Source: Corylus avellana (taxonomy: Eukaryota; Streptophyta; Magnoliopsida; Fagales; Betulaceae). Taken from it: a DNA stretch of 64,000 nt. A program made the translations under genes and the position numbers. The notes under the pieces were generated by a model. It was not told where the DNA came from. It ran no database searches and saw only the letters and a list, made by a program, of their open reading frames with translations. Where the stretch lies: assembly GCF_901000735.1 (NCBI RefSeq), contig NC_081542.1, forward strand, positions 14,857,577 to 14,921,576. The letters run 5' to 3'. How positions within the stretch are numbered: position 1 is the first letter of the stretch; each line of letters starts with the position of its first letter. Shown one piece after another: positions 10,665-24,500 of this stretch.

Positions 10665-12890
10665 TCCCATACCGCCACGCTGTTCTTTTTCCCCATGTTT
10701 GGATTCTCGCAAATTTTGTTTTGGGATTGAGCTTACTTGATTTTAAATGGTTTTAAGGCCATAATCTATTGAATAAACAATATCATCTTCAAGTGTTTTG
10801 GTTTTCGAGAACAGCTCGCTGCTTGTACCTTCTAGGTTCTTGAGGTGTGAATAATATGGAATAACATCTTCATATAATTTTTTTATGGATAGTGCAAAAG
10901 CATATTTTTGGACGAGACAGGTCACCTGCAAGACAAGAAGAAAATCACTGGAGTGGTGTGGGCCGACGGCTGGTGGAGAAATCTCTGATGCATAAGTCAG
11001 TAACTTTGTTGAGAAAATAGAATAGAAAGAGTTTTCAGGTAGAAAAAAAAAATTTATTTTATTTGAGGACGGCCTCTCTCTTTTATAGTAGACACCTTAT
11101 GTTATTGTCGAGGTAATGGGCTTGTACTTGTGCAATAGTAATATGTAGGCTGTGAGGCTCCTAGGCTTTTTAACATTTCTAGTGAGTAGATATTAGCTTA
11201 AGGCTTATTTATGGTATCATTAGACAGCTTCTCTCTCTAACTTTTTAGAAAGAGAATAGATCTCTCTCCTCGCCCTTGTGTGAGGCTTTTCTCCATCCTA
11301 ACGAGAGGTCATCTTCCCCCATGTGAGTACGCCCTCCTTGTCTCAATCATTTCCCCTTGTTTCTTCGCCCACACGCCACCCCTATTACCTTCATTGTCTC
11401 TGTACCACCTCCTGCCACTTCCCTCCACCATGCATATATCTCATGCACCACCCTGACTTGAGTGGGTTACACACGCAGCGCTGCTGCTATTTTTTATTTC
11501 GTGCCACAATTTCTCGATTCTCTTGTACATCATTTCCCTCCTCCATCTTTCCCCCTACGTCTACATAGTATGTACCCCTTTTTTGGCATATAGAGACTAC
11601 TAGATCTAGATCCAATGTCCCTTAAACGTCAATCGCAAGGCAACTCCTTTGTCGAATATCGAGCTCTGAGTCTAGTATGTTCATGAGCGACTCTGTTTAT
11701 TTACGGCCCTAATTAAAGATAATAGAAAGTAATTGATGTTTAGAACCTACCAAAAACTAAAAGGACGTGACTGGAATACACAACACCGAGGTCCTAGCTA
11801 GCAAGAAGATCAAGATGCAATTCCGAGGGACATGCTTCTAAATATATTATCGCACTTCACGACTTTTGTATCAAACTTGCAATTTTTTTTCAAAAAAAAA
11901 AAAAAAAATGATTGCATACAAGTCAAATTCATACGCTATTCATAGTATCTTATCAAATTATTTATATAATTATAATTTTTTTTTTTTTTAGAAAAAAAAA
12001 AAAAAAAAAAAAGGGTCCAAGGAATGGCCGACACAATAAAAATAAAAGAAACATTACTTATTAGTTTTAATTTTGGGGGTTTGACGTTGCTAGAATATCA
12101 AAAGTACAAAACTAATGAGGAAATTAAAACTAGTTATTCAAAATGGTTCATATCATCATCAGCTGTTTGACAGAAATTGCTAGATGCACTAATAGATTTA
12201 TGTCAAAATCAATCGTGCATGACTATTATAAAATTACAGTTTTTTTAAATTAAAAAAAAAAAACAAATTTAAAAAACATTATATTAAAAAATAATAATAA
12301 GAAGGAAAAAAAGGTGGTCAAACTCGGTTTGATGGAAAGGATTGTGTAAACGATACAAATTGCATATAAATTATAGGTACACAAAATGGTTAATTAAATG
12401 GTTTGAAGCTGAACAAATCAATCAATTTCGGGCAATAGTTTATATCATTTTCTGGGTAGGTTTTGAAGAAGCCACAGAGACGACAGAGTCTCAAGAATCC
12501 AGCTTTCTTTACGTAAATCACAACATATTTGAACTCTCTTCAAAGAGTCATTCAAGCAATGACCTTTCTCTCTCACAAACATATTATTATGCACCTATGT
12601 CAACTAAATTTATTTTTTATTTTCTTTCTTTATTATTATTATTATTATTAAGGAATCCAGGATTGGGACAGCCATGCTAGAACACGGTCTGATTCTTGAT
12701 CCCCCCCAAGTAGTCAAACTCAATCCCTCCAAGGTCCGCTTACACATGAACCCATTATCGTCCATTTAATTACACAACTGCCACTGTATTATTGTTCATA
12801 TATATTTTATGCGTCTTAATTAGGTAGGTTGACAGAAGGCCTCAAAGTGGTTTTGTTTAATTACTCATACTCATCTACAGGCTGATTAGC

Positions 12891-12930
<40 letters not shown>

Positions 12931-14816
12931 AGATGCTATAGCTTTTATTATAAATGGAATATATATATATTATCCCAACCTTTAAAAGGACGCTAATGAA
13001 CTTCAACGTCCTTGGATTCTAATTTCCACCCTAACTACAACATTATTAATTCTAATGTTTTATTTGTTTCGGACCTTATTTTTAATATCTTATGATCATA
13101 ATAATGGTTGTGAGCAAATTACCAAATCAATTAATTATTAGGCTTTCTTGCCAATCTTAATTTCAAGAGTGGCATTTCCGCAAATATTGACAAGTTGAAT
13201 GCCATTTTTTTAGAAGCAAACTAGTTTAGATTGCCACCCGCTCTAGTCCCAAGTCTCATACAATGTATATATATACATATAAACAAATGTAAAAACTGAA
13301 AAACAAGAACGATGGGTAGCTCTTCTTTCTCTATGCTCTTGGCCTTCTCCTTGTTCATGGCAGCTCTGATGATCTCCTCCAGGGCCACCGTTGCTGAGGC
13401 GAGCTTGGAGCAGAGCTTGAGGTGGGTGCCGACGAGGCACCACTGTCAAGGTTCCATTGCTGAGTGCATGGGTGCAGGGGATGATGAGTTTGAGATGGAT
13501 TCTGAGATCAACCGCCGGATCTTGGCCACCACACAGTACGTAAGCTACGGGGCGCTGCAGCGGAACACCGTGCCATGCTCTCTCAGGGGTGCCTCCTACT
13601 ACAACTGCCAGCCGGGTGCACAGGCTAACCCCTACAGCCGTGGTTGCAGTGCCATCACTCGTTGCCGAAGCTAAGCTTTTTTTCTGTTTCTTTTTTCTTT
13701 TTTCTTTTTTCTTTTTTTTTTTTGGGTCCTTTATTAGTTTGGTTTCTACCCATTTGTAATATATGATTGTAATAAAAATGGGTATTTACTATTTAGTTAC
13801 ATCAAAAGTGTGATTCCTCTCCTCTTTTAAAAAAATAAATAAATAAAGTGTGATTCCTCTGTGGTTATGTAGGGTGCTTTGTCTTATATAATTTTCTACG
13901 ACTTTAATAGAAGGATGATTATGTTATTGTTCTTTTATATTCCCTTTTTCTTTTCTTATCATTTTTTTTTTTTTTTTATTTGGGTCCTTTGGCCAGTGAT
14001 TTCCCAAGTAAAAATGCGTTTTTAAAAGAAAATTATGAAAGGTATATAGTTGATCGAAAGTATGAAAAATTCAAGTTAAACCGATTGCAATTTTAAAGGT
14101 TAAACTATAATTTTATTAAATGCTAACCGGCTAGTTGCAATTTAAGTTGCTATTTTTTCAAGGCAGTTGTTTTGCAATTGCAACCACTAAACTAATCTTT
14201 TGCAGCCTTTTTCTTGGGAGGGGGAAGGGGGGGTTTATGTACAAGGAACTCGTGATGGTTCTCATGGAGATCCACCGGAGTTTTTGTGGCAAGAACTTCG
14301 GTTATAAAGGTTCAAAATTTTCTTATAAATGTCCCAAAAGAAGGTTAAGAGTCGGCTAATATTTTTTATATTTTGTCGATTGTCAAAGTTATGATTCCCA
14401 GCTGCTAGCCCCTGACGTGATTTAACCATCATAAACTAACATAATCAATGAACAAGAGCTTTGCAGATGGTTTTGAGATGTCATATATCAAACTTTAAAC
14501 TATAATAATGCCCAAGTTGGGTCAGACTGAGGAACAGATCCACCTGCATTGATTCTCATATTCATGACTTCCCTATTTTAATCACAAAAACAAAACCAAA
14601 ACATTTCGGTACTGTATTTATGGAAGGAAAACAGCAAAACATTAACTAAAGACGACAAAGGGGGCACTCATATGCCATGTAAGAGCAGTATTTGTTTCTC
14701 AGACCTAATCATAGACATAAAGCGGGCTTCAAATCAAGCTCATCAACTCAAATGTAAAACATGCACTTTGTTAACTTTATGCAGAACCTTCCTCTTTCTT
14801 CGCTTCATCTAAGTCT
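10665..14816. repeat. RALF-region duplicate, copy 2 (right of the assembly gap)
   Basis: Counterpart of 6474-10564. It begins right at the gap with TCCCATACCGCCACGCTGTT, equal to 6474, and continues past the point where copy 1 ends into the complete HSBP gene. The stretches 10665-13311 and 13675-14776 hold no further gene that I can support. Confidence 0.9.
13312..13674 (+). CDS. RALF33-like: RALF prepropeptide, copy 2
   Basis: A single exon of 120 residues, identical to the protein at 9121-9483 except Ala114 instead of Ser114, inside the mature peptide between the third and fourth cysteines. Ala at this place also occurs in Arabidopsis RALF33 as I recall it. It has the same signal peptide, RRIL cleavage site, YVSYGAL motif and four cysteines. 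The 3' flank has an expanded T/C-rich tract and a duplicated short segment (13816-13860) compared with copy 1. It is followed, tail to tail, by the HSBP gene. If the two copies are alleles placed in tandem by the assembly, this and copy 1 are one gene. Confidence 0.95.
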   Translation: MGSSSFSMLLAFSLFMAALMISSRATVAEASLEQSLRWVPTRHHCQGSIAECMGAGDDEFEMDSEINRRILATTQYVSYGALQRNTVPCSLRGASYYNCQPGAQANPYSRGCSAITRCRS

Positions 14817-16914
14817 GGCTGGGATGGGGGCGCCATAGGAGATGGAGAGCCCTCCACCCCCATCTCTGCTCTTAAGTCGTTGATGCTTTGCTCCAGCTCA
14901 TTTATGCGGTTTCCCATCTCATCAAGTGAGTAGCAGTTAAGGAAAGCTAAAAGCTCCTCCACTTTTACCAGTTTTGCAGAAAACCAAATACATCTGATCT
15001 AAGTATATAATGACATGGCACACAAAACAAGGTTCCAAATCTATTTCAATCTAATGCTTTAAAAACCAATTTTGGCCAAAACCAGGAACATAGAAACAGG
15101 TTTCAATTCATTCCTGATTCCTGCTTGGGTGGTCCAAAGACCATGCATAAAGGTTTACTTACACTAATCTCTATCCATTATTTGCACCATCTAACCGAGC
15201 AATGCTACACACACTCTCACTCTCACTCCCACACTTCCTGACATGGCACTAAATATCACCATTAAATTTGGGTAGATCACTATTAACTTTAGATCCAATG
15301 GTGATTTTTCATGCTACACCATGAAGTACGAGTGTGAGTCCAAAAATTGAATGGCCAGAGATTAGGGGTTACCCTCCCCCCCGCACGGCATCTTTTACCC
15401 TGCTTTCTCCCCCAAACTTTTAAAAATTTCCCCATATGGCCATTATTAGGAAATTTTACATGTTTCCCCTACCACAAATATGACCTATTCATCAAACAGT
15501 CAATTTGCTTTCAATGGAAACCTAGTTCTTTCAGTCATTAGTGTTCCTATCCTAGAGAAGTTATTTGTCATCAAATTAACATACATAGGAAAAGGATATT
15601 CTTTGTAACAATAGAGTCAGACATTTGTTGGAACCTTGATTGCTGCAACAAATTTTTTGTTAGTAATAGCGGGATATTTATTGAACATAAGCTCTATACA
15701 CTACAGTAACTTACCATCTGCTGAAGAAGATTTTGCACCTGCAAAATTAATGAAAAAATATATATATATCAACAAGGCTTTGGACAAGAAAACCACCAAA
15801 ACAGTAACAGCAGTGACTAAAAGAAATTCCTACGTCCCTCGCACAAGCAACACCAATATTTACCCAATCATTATTGGCTTGCGAATGAATCGTGCTAGAT
15901 TTAACAAACAAAGGCTCAAAATCAACAGTAATAACTTCATCTTCATAGGTTCAAACTCAAAGAATACACTCATCCAAACAATTTCATACAATTACAAGAG
16001 TTAAGACATCACATTTTACCAGTCACACAACTAATAGTGAATAATAATTCAATGCCTAGATTATTCTCTATCCTTAAGAACCTGACAGAGTCCTTGGACA
16101 TCAAATAGCAAAGCATTAAAGTTACATTAACTTGTTATTTTGAGAATATTGTGGAACTTACAAAAACTGTCATATCCGCAGTGCTTTGCTTAGAATCTTC
16201 TGCATCATGTCCATCCTGCCAAAAAGATCGAAAAGAAGAAATTCAGACCACACTACACTAACACCACAAAATTTATGAAATATAAAAGGACAAGCAATTA
16301 GCCCCCCATGAAAGCTTGGATGACCAAAAACACAAAATTAATGCTAAAAGCGCAACAATTATCGATAGAAATTCAATTCGACACACAAATGCAACTGATG
16401 ACCGAAATTTGATTACAGAAGTAGTTGCATAGAGATTAGCAAAAAGGAAAAAAGAAGAACAAAATAAAATTCGCTCCCAAAACTCACCTACAGAAGCAAT
16501 ATGAAAATTTCGAAGCATCCCCAAACGTATACAATGGTTATCACAGACACACAAAGTTATTTGGTTCATTCAAGGCCCAAATTCCCCACCAGATACATAC
16601 ATGTGTACGCACAAAAATCTAATACAATACAAAATCTGACATCAAAATTTGCAGTAATGCGTCGTGTTAAAGCAGATACAACACCTGACATTCTATAATT
16701 AACATAAACTGTTGAACGAGAATAGATCTATACGCTCCGAAAAGCAGATTTTGGAACAAATTTGGACTCGAAATTCTTGAAACCCTAACGGCTTCTCTAC
16801 ACACGAATTCACAAAGTGTATTGGTATAATGCCAGAAAATAAATCAAAAACAGATATGATGCAAATGCTTCAGCGCAAATCGCTAAAAATAAAATAAAAT
16901 AAAATAATTACCAT
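14777..16914 (-). CDS. HSBP: Heat shock factor binding protein (HSBP), 90 aa, five coding exons
   Basis: Coding exons in transcription order are 16912-16914 (only the ATG), 16162-16215, 15715-15738, 15600-15642 and 14777-14925; together 273 bp, 90 residues and TAA. The protein begins MDGHDAEDSKQSTADMTVF, continues VQNLLQQMQSRFQQMSDSIV and TKIDEMGNRINELEQSINDL, and ends in a Pro/Ser/acidic tail. The central part is the HSBP1 coiled coil with regular heptad hydrophobics. Known role: a small coiled-coil protein that binds the trimerisation domain of heat shock factors and attenuates the heat shock response. Introns 1-3 are GT-AG; the last intron (14926-15599) only restores the conserved TKIDEMG reading if spliced as AT-AC, with U12 signals. 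The start codon is the last codon of its exon. A 5' leader with CT-rich repeats lies at about 16915-16990. Neighbours: RALF on the 3' side, as in Arabidopsis. Confidence 0.93.
14926..15599 (-). other. U12-type AT-AC intron of HSBP
   Basis: On the minus strand the donor is ATATCCTTTT directly after ACAAAGA, and the acceptor is TTCCTTAACTGCTACTCAC just before TTGATGAG. The donor fits the minor-spliceosome consensus and TTCCTTAAC is the exact consensus branch site, placed about ten bases from the AC end. Joining here gives SIVTKIDEMGNR, the conserved HSBP reading; no GT-AG choice gives it. Confidence 0.9.
15190..15345. repeat. Possible small MITE within the HSBP AT-AC intron
   Basis: A CACACTCTCACTCTCACTCC start, short internal inverted repeat (ATCACCATTAAAT against ATCCAATGGTGAT) and a closing GAGTGTGAG-like end suggest a small non-autonomous element. 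No target duplication was found, so this is tentative. Confidence 0.3.
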
Positions 16915-17144
16915 ATTCTCTCTCCCTCTCTCTCTGCTAGTCCGTACAATGGCTACAATTCGAAGTTTGAAACGAGACAGTGTGTATGTGAGAGAGAGGA
17001 AATGGGTGACTTTCGTAACTTTTTTATATTTCCCAGTCTTTTAGTACAATGACGCTTTTGCCATTGATCGGGGAAATTGCTTAATCACATGGCTTATATT
17101 GAGTTAATCATTCTAGGGGGGGAATAAAAAGGAAGAGATAAGGA

Positions 17145-17330
17145 TGGTCTCCATTTCAAGTAAAATGGAGTTCATTTGTTTCATTAGTTCAAATTTAATT
17201 ATGTATATATTATATGTGTAGTATTATATATACCGTTAGACACAATAAAAAAAAAATATTAATCAACATAAATAAAATAGATCATTTTTATTTTACTTGA
17301 AATTGAGTGAATTCAATTCATTAACGATGC
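17145..17330. repeat. Possible MITE between HSBP and ALG3
   Basis: The motif ATTTCAAGTAAAAT near 17154 recurs inverted as ATTTTACTTGAAAT near 17290, flanking an AT-rich core. Otherwise the spacer 16990-18515 contains poly-T tracts, a 19-bp direct duplication (GGAAGCAGAAACAAGGTTG) near 18064-18101, and no gene that I can support. Confidence 0.35.
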
Positions 17331-18515
17331 GTGCGAATTAGTAATCCTTATAACGGACAAACATAAATTGTCTCCAAATTGATTTGATGAAATTTCTGTT
17401 TTTTTTTTTTTTTTTTTTTGGCTAAGAACAAAACTACTTAACCTTTTGGCAATCCTTAATTATTGCATACAACCATTAATTAATAATTAGTAGTATAGAT
17501 TATTTTATACACACACCCCATCATTATTAAATGTAGTGCATAGGTGGCACATTCATGTGAGCTTAATTATTTTGTGTATTTCTCATATTTTAATATTTGA
17601 CAGGAAATTATCTGGAAAAAATATTTTTTAATCCATTTAAAATAGTGTCATAGAACCATGGCCATTTTTGTCTTTTTGTACTTTTTAGCCTTGGCCTTGG
17701 GATTTGTTCATGGAAGCCGTTGCCCATGCCATGTGGAAAGTTCTATTGATTTCGCTGGTAGGAGCGCAAATCGTCTTCAAATTTTCAAAATTCAGGCCCA
17801 CAAAAGTAAATGGAGCCCATTGTTTATGAACATAAATATGCACATACCCCGCCCATATGCAAAAGGTTATTAGCATTAAAAGTAAAAAAGATCCTCTCCC
17901 TAATTTCCCTCCTTTGTTTTTTCAAGTATTGCTCAAGAAAAAACAAAAATTTAAGTATTGTCGCAATATATAGAGCATTAAATATTCAAAATAACAACTC
18001 TTCGGTTTTCTTGTTTTCTTCAGGGTTGTGTAGATTTTCGATCTATTCGTATTAGCTTCTAGCAGGAAGCAGAAACAAGGTTGGAAGCAGAAACAAGGTT
18101 GGACACGATCTTTCATTTTCAATAGAAATCCAAGGCGAAAACATAGCTTCATCTAGGTTTCCAATGGAATTTCCACGTCATTTTATTTAAGGGTCAAATG
18201 ACATTGTTTTGGCCACTATATATAGCACCATGTATACCGTTAAATGCAACAAAACAAAATCTTTGATAATAAAATGCTCTTGCATAATGCACAACAATTT
18301 CGACTACATAATCAAACAAAATGGAGCTCTATTAAACGCACCGGCTGCACATCTGCTTGAGCTTCAAAATAGATAGTATAGAACGCTGATTAAGGTTCAT
18401 CACTCTTACAAGAAGAAACCAGTTACAAACAGCTGTTTTTGTAGTCAATGGTGAAGTTTACATTTATAGTTGAAGAGTTAAAAGACTTTTTTTTTTTTTT
18501 CTTTTTCTTTTTTTT

Positions 18516-21500
18516 TCATTTTTCCTTGGTTGCCTTGTTATCCGCATAAGGATATTCAGATGGGGCAGACCAAAGACCCCATAGTATAACCAAGTGGAGG
18601 AAGAGAAGCACTGCAGATGAATAAGCATTTGAAGGATAGATATTCCAGCAAATCTCTACCCCTATAAACAAAATTAAACTGCACAACACAAAAATTGATC
18701 ATGATTGAAGGAATAATCATTGCAAAAACTAACGCAGGAAGGCGTGGACAACGGAATCGACGTACCGTAGCAATGTAGGAAAGGTTGTTTGCCACAATAG
18801 GTAGGGCAAACTATAGAAATACCTGCATCAAACACATAAAAATGGGGGTTAAGCAATTGTTCCTCTTCAATTTAAAATGATATGTTCTGATCATCCATAG
18901 CTAAGTTTATACACTAGATTTTAAACGATAATTGTAAAACCACATATGATCTTTACTGGGGCTGATTCTAGCAGATTCATCAAAAGTGATCCAAGGTAAC
19001 AGCATGGATGTTTCAAAAAAGAGTGTAGATTACACTTCCCTCCAACATGGTCCCCTAAATATGTATTTGTGTATTGAAGACCAACAAAAATTATTTACAA
19101 ATGAAAAGAACGATTTAGAGAAATGCAAAGGTAGAAAACCCAGATATGCAAAGGTAGGACAGGCACAATAAGGAAGTACGAATAAATAAAAGAAGTCCCA
19201 CAATGCTTCAAATTGATTTCCTCTCCCCATCTGAGATTGCAATTAGGTACATTTTGATTTAGCAGTTAGAAAATGGGTGAGCAACTGTTCCAGCAACCAG
19301 CAGTGCTGCTCATCTACCAAGTAAGTGATATATAGAAAAGGATTTTATCCAGCAAAACTTACCAAGAATAGAACTGATAATGCAATGATCGGGCACATAT
19401 GATGCCAATGAAATTCCCAACAAACATTGTTGTCACGATATCTGATTTAATCAGGAGGAATTTAGCATCCAACTGGAGGAAAAGGAGAAAGAGAGTAGGA
19501 AAGGACAAAAGGGTAGGGTCGAGGGGATGGAAACCAAAATACATAGAAGTCGAATAAAAAGAGAAAAATAATCAAAGAGACGGAATTAGACATTCTCCCG
19601 ATTTCATTTGGAAACCCCACCACTTACGTTCTTTCTTGAGTATCTTCAAGGATGAACTGCTATTGTCAGACTTCTTCAAAGAGACAAATCTAGAATGCAA
19701 AAAGTTGAGAAGCCCCCCATCATGCCTACAAGCAATCATTAACCAAATATAATGAACAAACAAATAATGTGGCTGCATCCAAATACAAATCTTCTGTTGA
19801 AAAATGTCTATATATATATTATTGCATGATAATATGGTCTTCAGAAATTCAGATTTGTAACTTCTCACTGAACTTTTACTATTTTTTGATAAGTAAAATA
19901 AAATTATTTTGAGATAAGTACGGTCAATTTAACCTCACTGAACTTTTACTATGTTGAAGATACAAAATTTTTCTTCAATCTCATGTCCGCATTATCATTG
20001 CAACTTTCAATTTATTAGTTATAATAAAAATATGATCCCTTCTACGTACTTGCACCATCTATAATGAGTGAAAATTGCAAGTAACATGAGGTGAGCAAAA
20101 AGCAAAGAGACTGCAAATTCCTTTGAAACAAAAAATGGTTCAGGAATGAACTTGAAGTTAACAGACCTGAAAAAATAGAGGGCAGGTTAGGATCAATCAC
20201 GACAGAAAATCATATTTGCTGATTAAAATAACATCTATAACAGAAAAAAATAATAAAAAAAAAAATAAAAAATAAAAAATAAAGCTAGAATATGTCATGT
20301 AAGTCATTATGATACATCACAGCAATGTTAAACTATGTTACATCACAGAACTAATTCGCTTCAATGGACCACTTGGCATGGTGTCCGCCCTTATTTCATG
20401 CACTATAACTCTGAAAGTTACAAATTTGATATGTGGTTGATTGAGTAATTATCATACCGATCATGATCCTTAAGGAGTGCATCTTGCATCAACTTCAATT
20501 AAATCGACCTCTGCTGAGCCCTAGAATGATTTCTAGTAGCTCGTCTGAGGCACATATCTTGTCAAATAAAAAAAATTCCAGCAAGTATCTACAGTAAACC
20601 ATTTCAGGAAAATTTTAATTGCTTTTTTGTTTATTATTTAACAACAAAAGTATTTGCCTTTATCCATTTATTGCTCAACAAGCTAATAAGTCTGCATGGA
20701 GAAAGGTTCTCAAGAATCTGCAAAAAACCATGAAGTCAAAAGCAGAGTACCAAAAGTGGATGAAGACACGCCCAAGATTGAAGGCTCTTGATATGTAAGC
20801 AATTGGATTTGCTATGATGAAAGGAAGCCCCAGCAGGATCTGTAGAGCCATTCACCATGTAGGTACAAACAAATGAATGTCATGGACAATGCCCTCTCTT
20901 ACAACATAATGGTAGTTGAACTCCAACTCACCTAACCACATTGGAAAAAAAGAAATTAAAAGAATAACACATGCATCCAACTTCCAGTTTTAATAGACTT
21001 ATATACCAGGAGAAAAATGACCGAAGAAAAATTTCAAGTCTAAACAAACAAGCCCTAAGAAACATGAGAGACAAGGTTAGTACCTGCACCAGTGCAGCAC
21101 CAGCTAAAGCTGATATCACCCCACTAATATCCATAGCCTGTACTAAAAGTGTTTCAGGAACAAAGAATGGTTGCTTGAGAAAAATAGCTGCAGGATAAAA
21201 TTTAGGAAATATAATCAAAGAGAAATCACTTACCTTTAGCATGAGAAGAAATAGAGGTGGAGCGTATAGGAGTACATTCATCTTTATTGAAACAGCCCCA
21301 CTGTACAAATAAAAATGAAATGATCAACCGACTTCATTTACAATAAAAAAGAATGTGCAGTAAGGAAGAGAAGATGCTACCTGAAAATGATCAACCCTAG
21401 ATGCCACTTTTTGTAAAGAAGTGATGCCAATGCAGCATGAAAGAGCATCATGGCAAAACAGTCGTTAAAAAGACGAAGCACAAAGATAGAGTGCACTCTT

Positions 21501-24500
21501 TTTGACAGACAAAGCAAGCTAAGAGCCCACCATGGAAGCTGTAAGACATTCGAGAACAAAAGTTTATTAAAGCTGAGATAAAAAAGGTGGGGGAGGGGGA
21601 GGAGGCACAAATTGAGACGAAGTTATGAGTATGTAAGCAGTTGGGGGATAATTTCAAAGACGTGAATACTTCTTGAAAAATTTACTTTAGGTTATTTCCA
21701 GAAGACACTTTCAATATAAAATATAACACAATCTCACATCAAGGGAAAATCAGTTTCAATGATCACAGGTCACACATTTGAATTTATGCTAAAGTCGATG
21801 TTGTGCACATATCACCAAAGACTGCCAATGAGGCAAGCACATGGTACAGTAGCTGATACTAATCACCTACTAGCTTTCTAAGGAGTAGCAAATGGCACAT
21901 CAGTCACAGAATGTTAGATTTACTGCTCAAAGTGAGTAAAGCATGTGATGCAATTTGACCATATCATAGGCTATACCCACAAGGCCTCCAACTACGTGTC
22001 AAAAAAGAGAGACAGAAACCAGAACAAGAAGAAGAAAAAAAACCCCCAAGGTGCCCCATCCCAGTGAATAAAGAAACTTTCACATCAATAATGCGAAACA
22101 AGCACATATTCATGACTATGCTCAAGCTGAACACAAACTTGACCACTGCTCTGACCAAGCATCATTGTCCACACTGACATACAAACTGAACACTAGAAGC
22201 TGATTCATGATAAGAATAATGGAGTATGCCCCGCACATCTATGTGAACCATCAACCTGGGAGCCATAAATCAGTTGACAGAAAAGAAACTAGATAATGAT
22301 GTGGGAGACTCCACAAATTGGTTGATAGCAACAGTGCAAAAGAAATCTGGGAATCTTGTAGGCTTTAATGTGCTCGGTCACCCTAAAAAAGCCTAATTAA
22401 GGACAAATGTGGGTGACTCCAATTGGCCTGAAAGCTTTATTGATACAAGCCTCATGCTAAATTGACCTAAGAGGGAAAAAACATAATTAAGGTCAGTAAG
22501 CAATATCCTGACAACAGACCATCAATCCTGCAGTTAAAGGAGGCCTGTATCTATGCATACTACAGACCTATATACTAAACCAAGCCAAGTCCCACAAAAT
22601 TTTTTAACATCTGGAGGATTTTTGGGAAAATATGTGAAAAAACAGGACTTCAGGAGCACTTAAAGATACTATCACCTTCTTCCCTTGCTCCAAAACCTCC
22701 ATTAAATGGCCTAATAAAAGCAAGAACGATGCTAGCAATCAGTTAGACCAGGCTTGAATGCAGTCAATCTCATTGTTCTCTACAATGCACCTCTCCTTCT
22801 CTTCCTTCAGTGCCTCTCAACTCCATATAGGTCTCTCATCCTCGCATCCTTTCACTCCCATCCCTTCTCCCTCCTAATATGCAGATACAATGAAGGCCCA
22901 CTAGGTCCACAGCTAGGCCTCATTTTGCTCTCCCAGCACTTAGTATCCTAGACCAGTAATGTTGAGAGCCATTAGCAAATTGTTAGACCAATCAGCATGG
23001 AGCATGTAGTTGGGGGTAACTCACACCACCCTGAAAATGCATGCAATAGTTTGACAATGAATACAATCTAACTACTGCATCCTTCAACTATACTCCACAT
23101 ATCAACTAATATGTACGATAGTTTTATATCAAAATCACTACCATGCATACATCAGTGACAAGCATGTCTCTTTTTTGGGTTGAAAGTGATATACATGTCT
23201 GTTAAAGACAAATTAGCGCTTTATCTTCAAAAATTAAAGATCATACCACGTCAGTCTTCGTGTAGATGAATAAGATGATTCCCAGATTTATAATGTACAA
23301 AAGGCCAAATAATATCTGCATCAACAAAAATAAAAATAAAAACCATGAGGGAGTAATTTAGCCTATGCATACATAGCATATCAATGTAAAATCTTCAATA
23401 TGCAACCATATCAGTTTAGGTAGCCAAAAGAGAAAAGGGGCTGGGGGGTGGATATCAGCTTACAAAAACATATTTAAGATCGAAACAATCCCTCCAACCT
23501 GTAGCTACAACAGTCAAATTTCATTGAATGCAGCAATTACCAAAAAAATTGTCCAACATTTCCAATATCACAAATAGTGGAATTAATTTTAGTAGTGCTA
23601 CAACCTATTTAACTACTATAGTGTTCATATCACTCAGATCATTCCAACCAAGATAATCTTTTAACCAGCCATCAGTCCAATATGGCTACTTATCGCCATT
23701 TCTAAGAAAATAAAACAATAATCTCATGGGAAAAAAAAGAGTGAATCAAATTACCTGAGCTGGAAAGATCTCTCCCCCTGTAACATACTGAATTGCGGAA
23801 TAAATATAAAGAAACCCAGCTGGATAGACCAGAGGCCCTGTGTCCCCTTTCAATTTGCTGTAATCCCTTTCTCCTCCAATAAACCCAGTTACCTGTTTCA
23901 TAAACAGACCAGATGGTAGCAACCCATTTATCCAAACTAAAAATCACACCACCCCAGAAAGCAAAACTCCTCAACAATTCATTTGGTAGCTTACAAACTA
24001 ATCATTACACCAACTTAGCCTAACCCTTTAATCCAAAATACAATCTAATCAACACGACAGTCATTTGGTAACCAATAAACCAAATACAGCCCGAACAAAA
24101 ATTGAAAATTTAATATGGAACCTTTGTTTATTGCATTCAAAGAATAAGACTTCAATGTGTTTATTTCATTTTACTTGCTTCGTTTTCTCGGGAACCAAAC
24201 AAATGCTAAGATGACGTTGTGAGTTCACAGACCTGTGACATGTAAGCGTCCCAGTCAATCTTCGTATCTGAAACCACAAGATACAAACTATCAAAAATAC
24301 GCTATCGTTTAAAAAGAGACCCAAAAACAACAAGAATTAGAGGGACGGAATTTACAAGGAACGTAAGCGATGATGATAGCGACGAGTATGGCATCGGCGA
24401 AAATCAAAGCGAAAGCGAAGGGCACTTGGGGGTTTCTGAAGAGCTTGGAGGTCGAAGCCGTCGATCTCCGTGAGGGTTTTGCACGCGTCGCTGATCGGAC

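Noticed and set aside
14777..14962. Separate 61-residue gene starting MEELLAFLNCYSLDEM
   Set aside because: Its first 13 codons lie in the U12 intron; joining at the AT-AC border gives the conserved HSBP.
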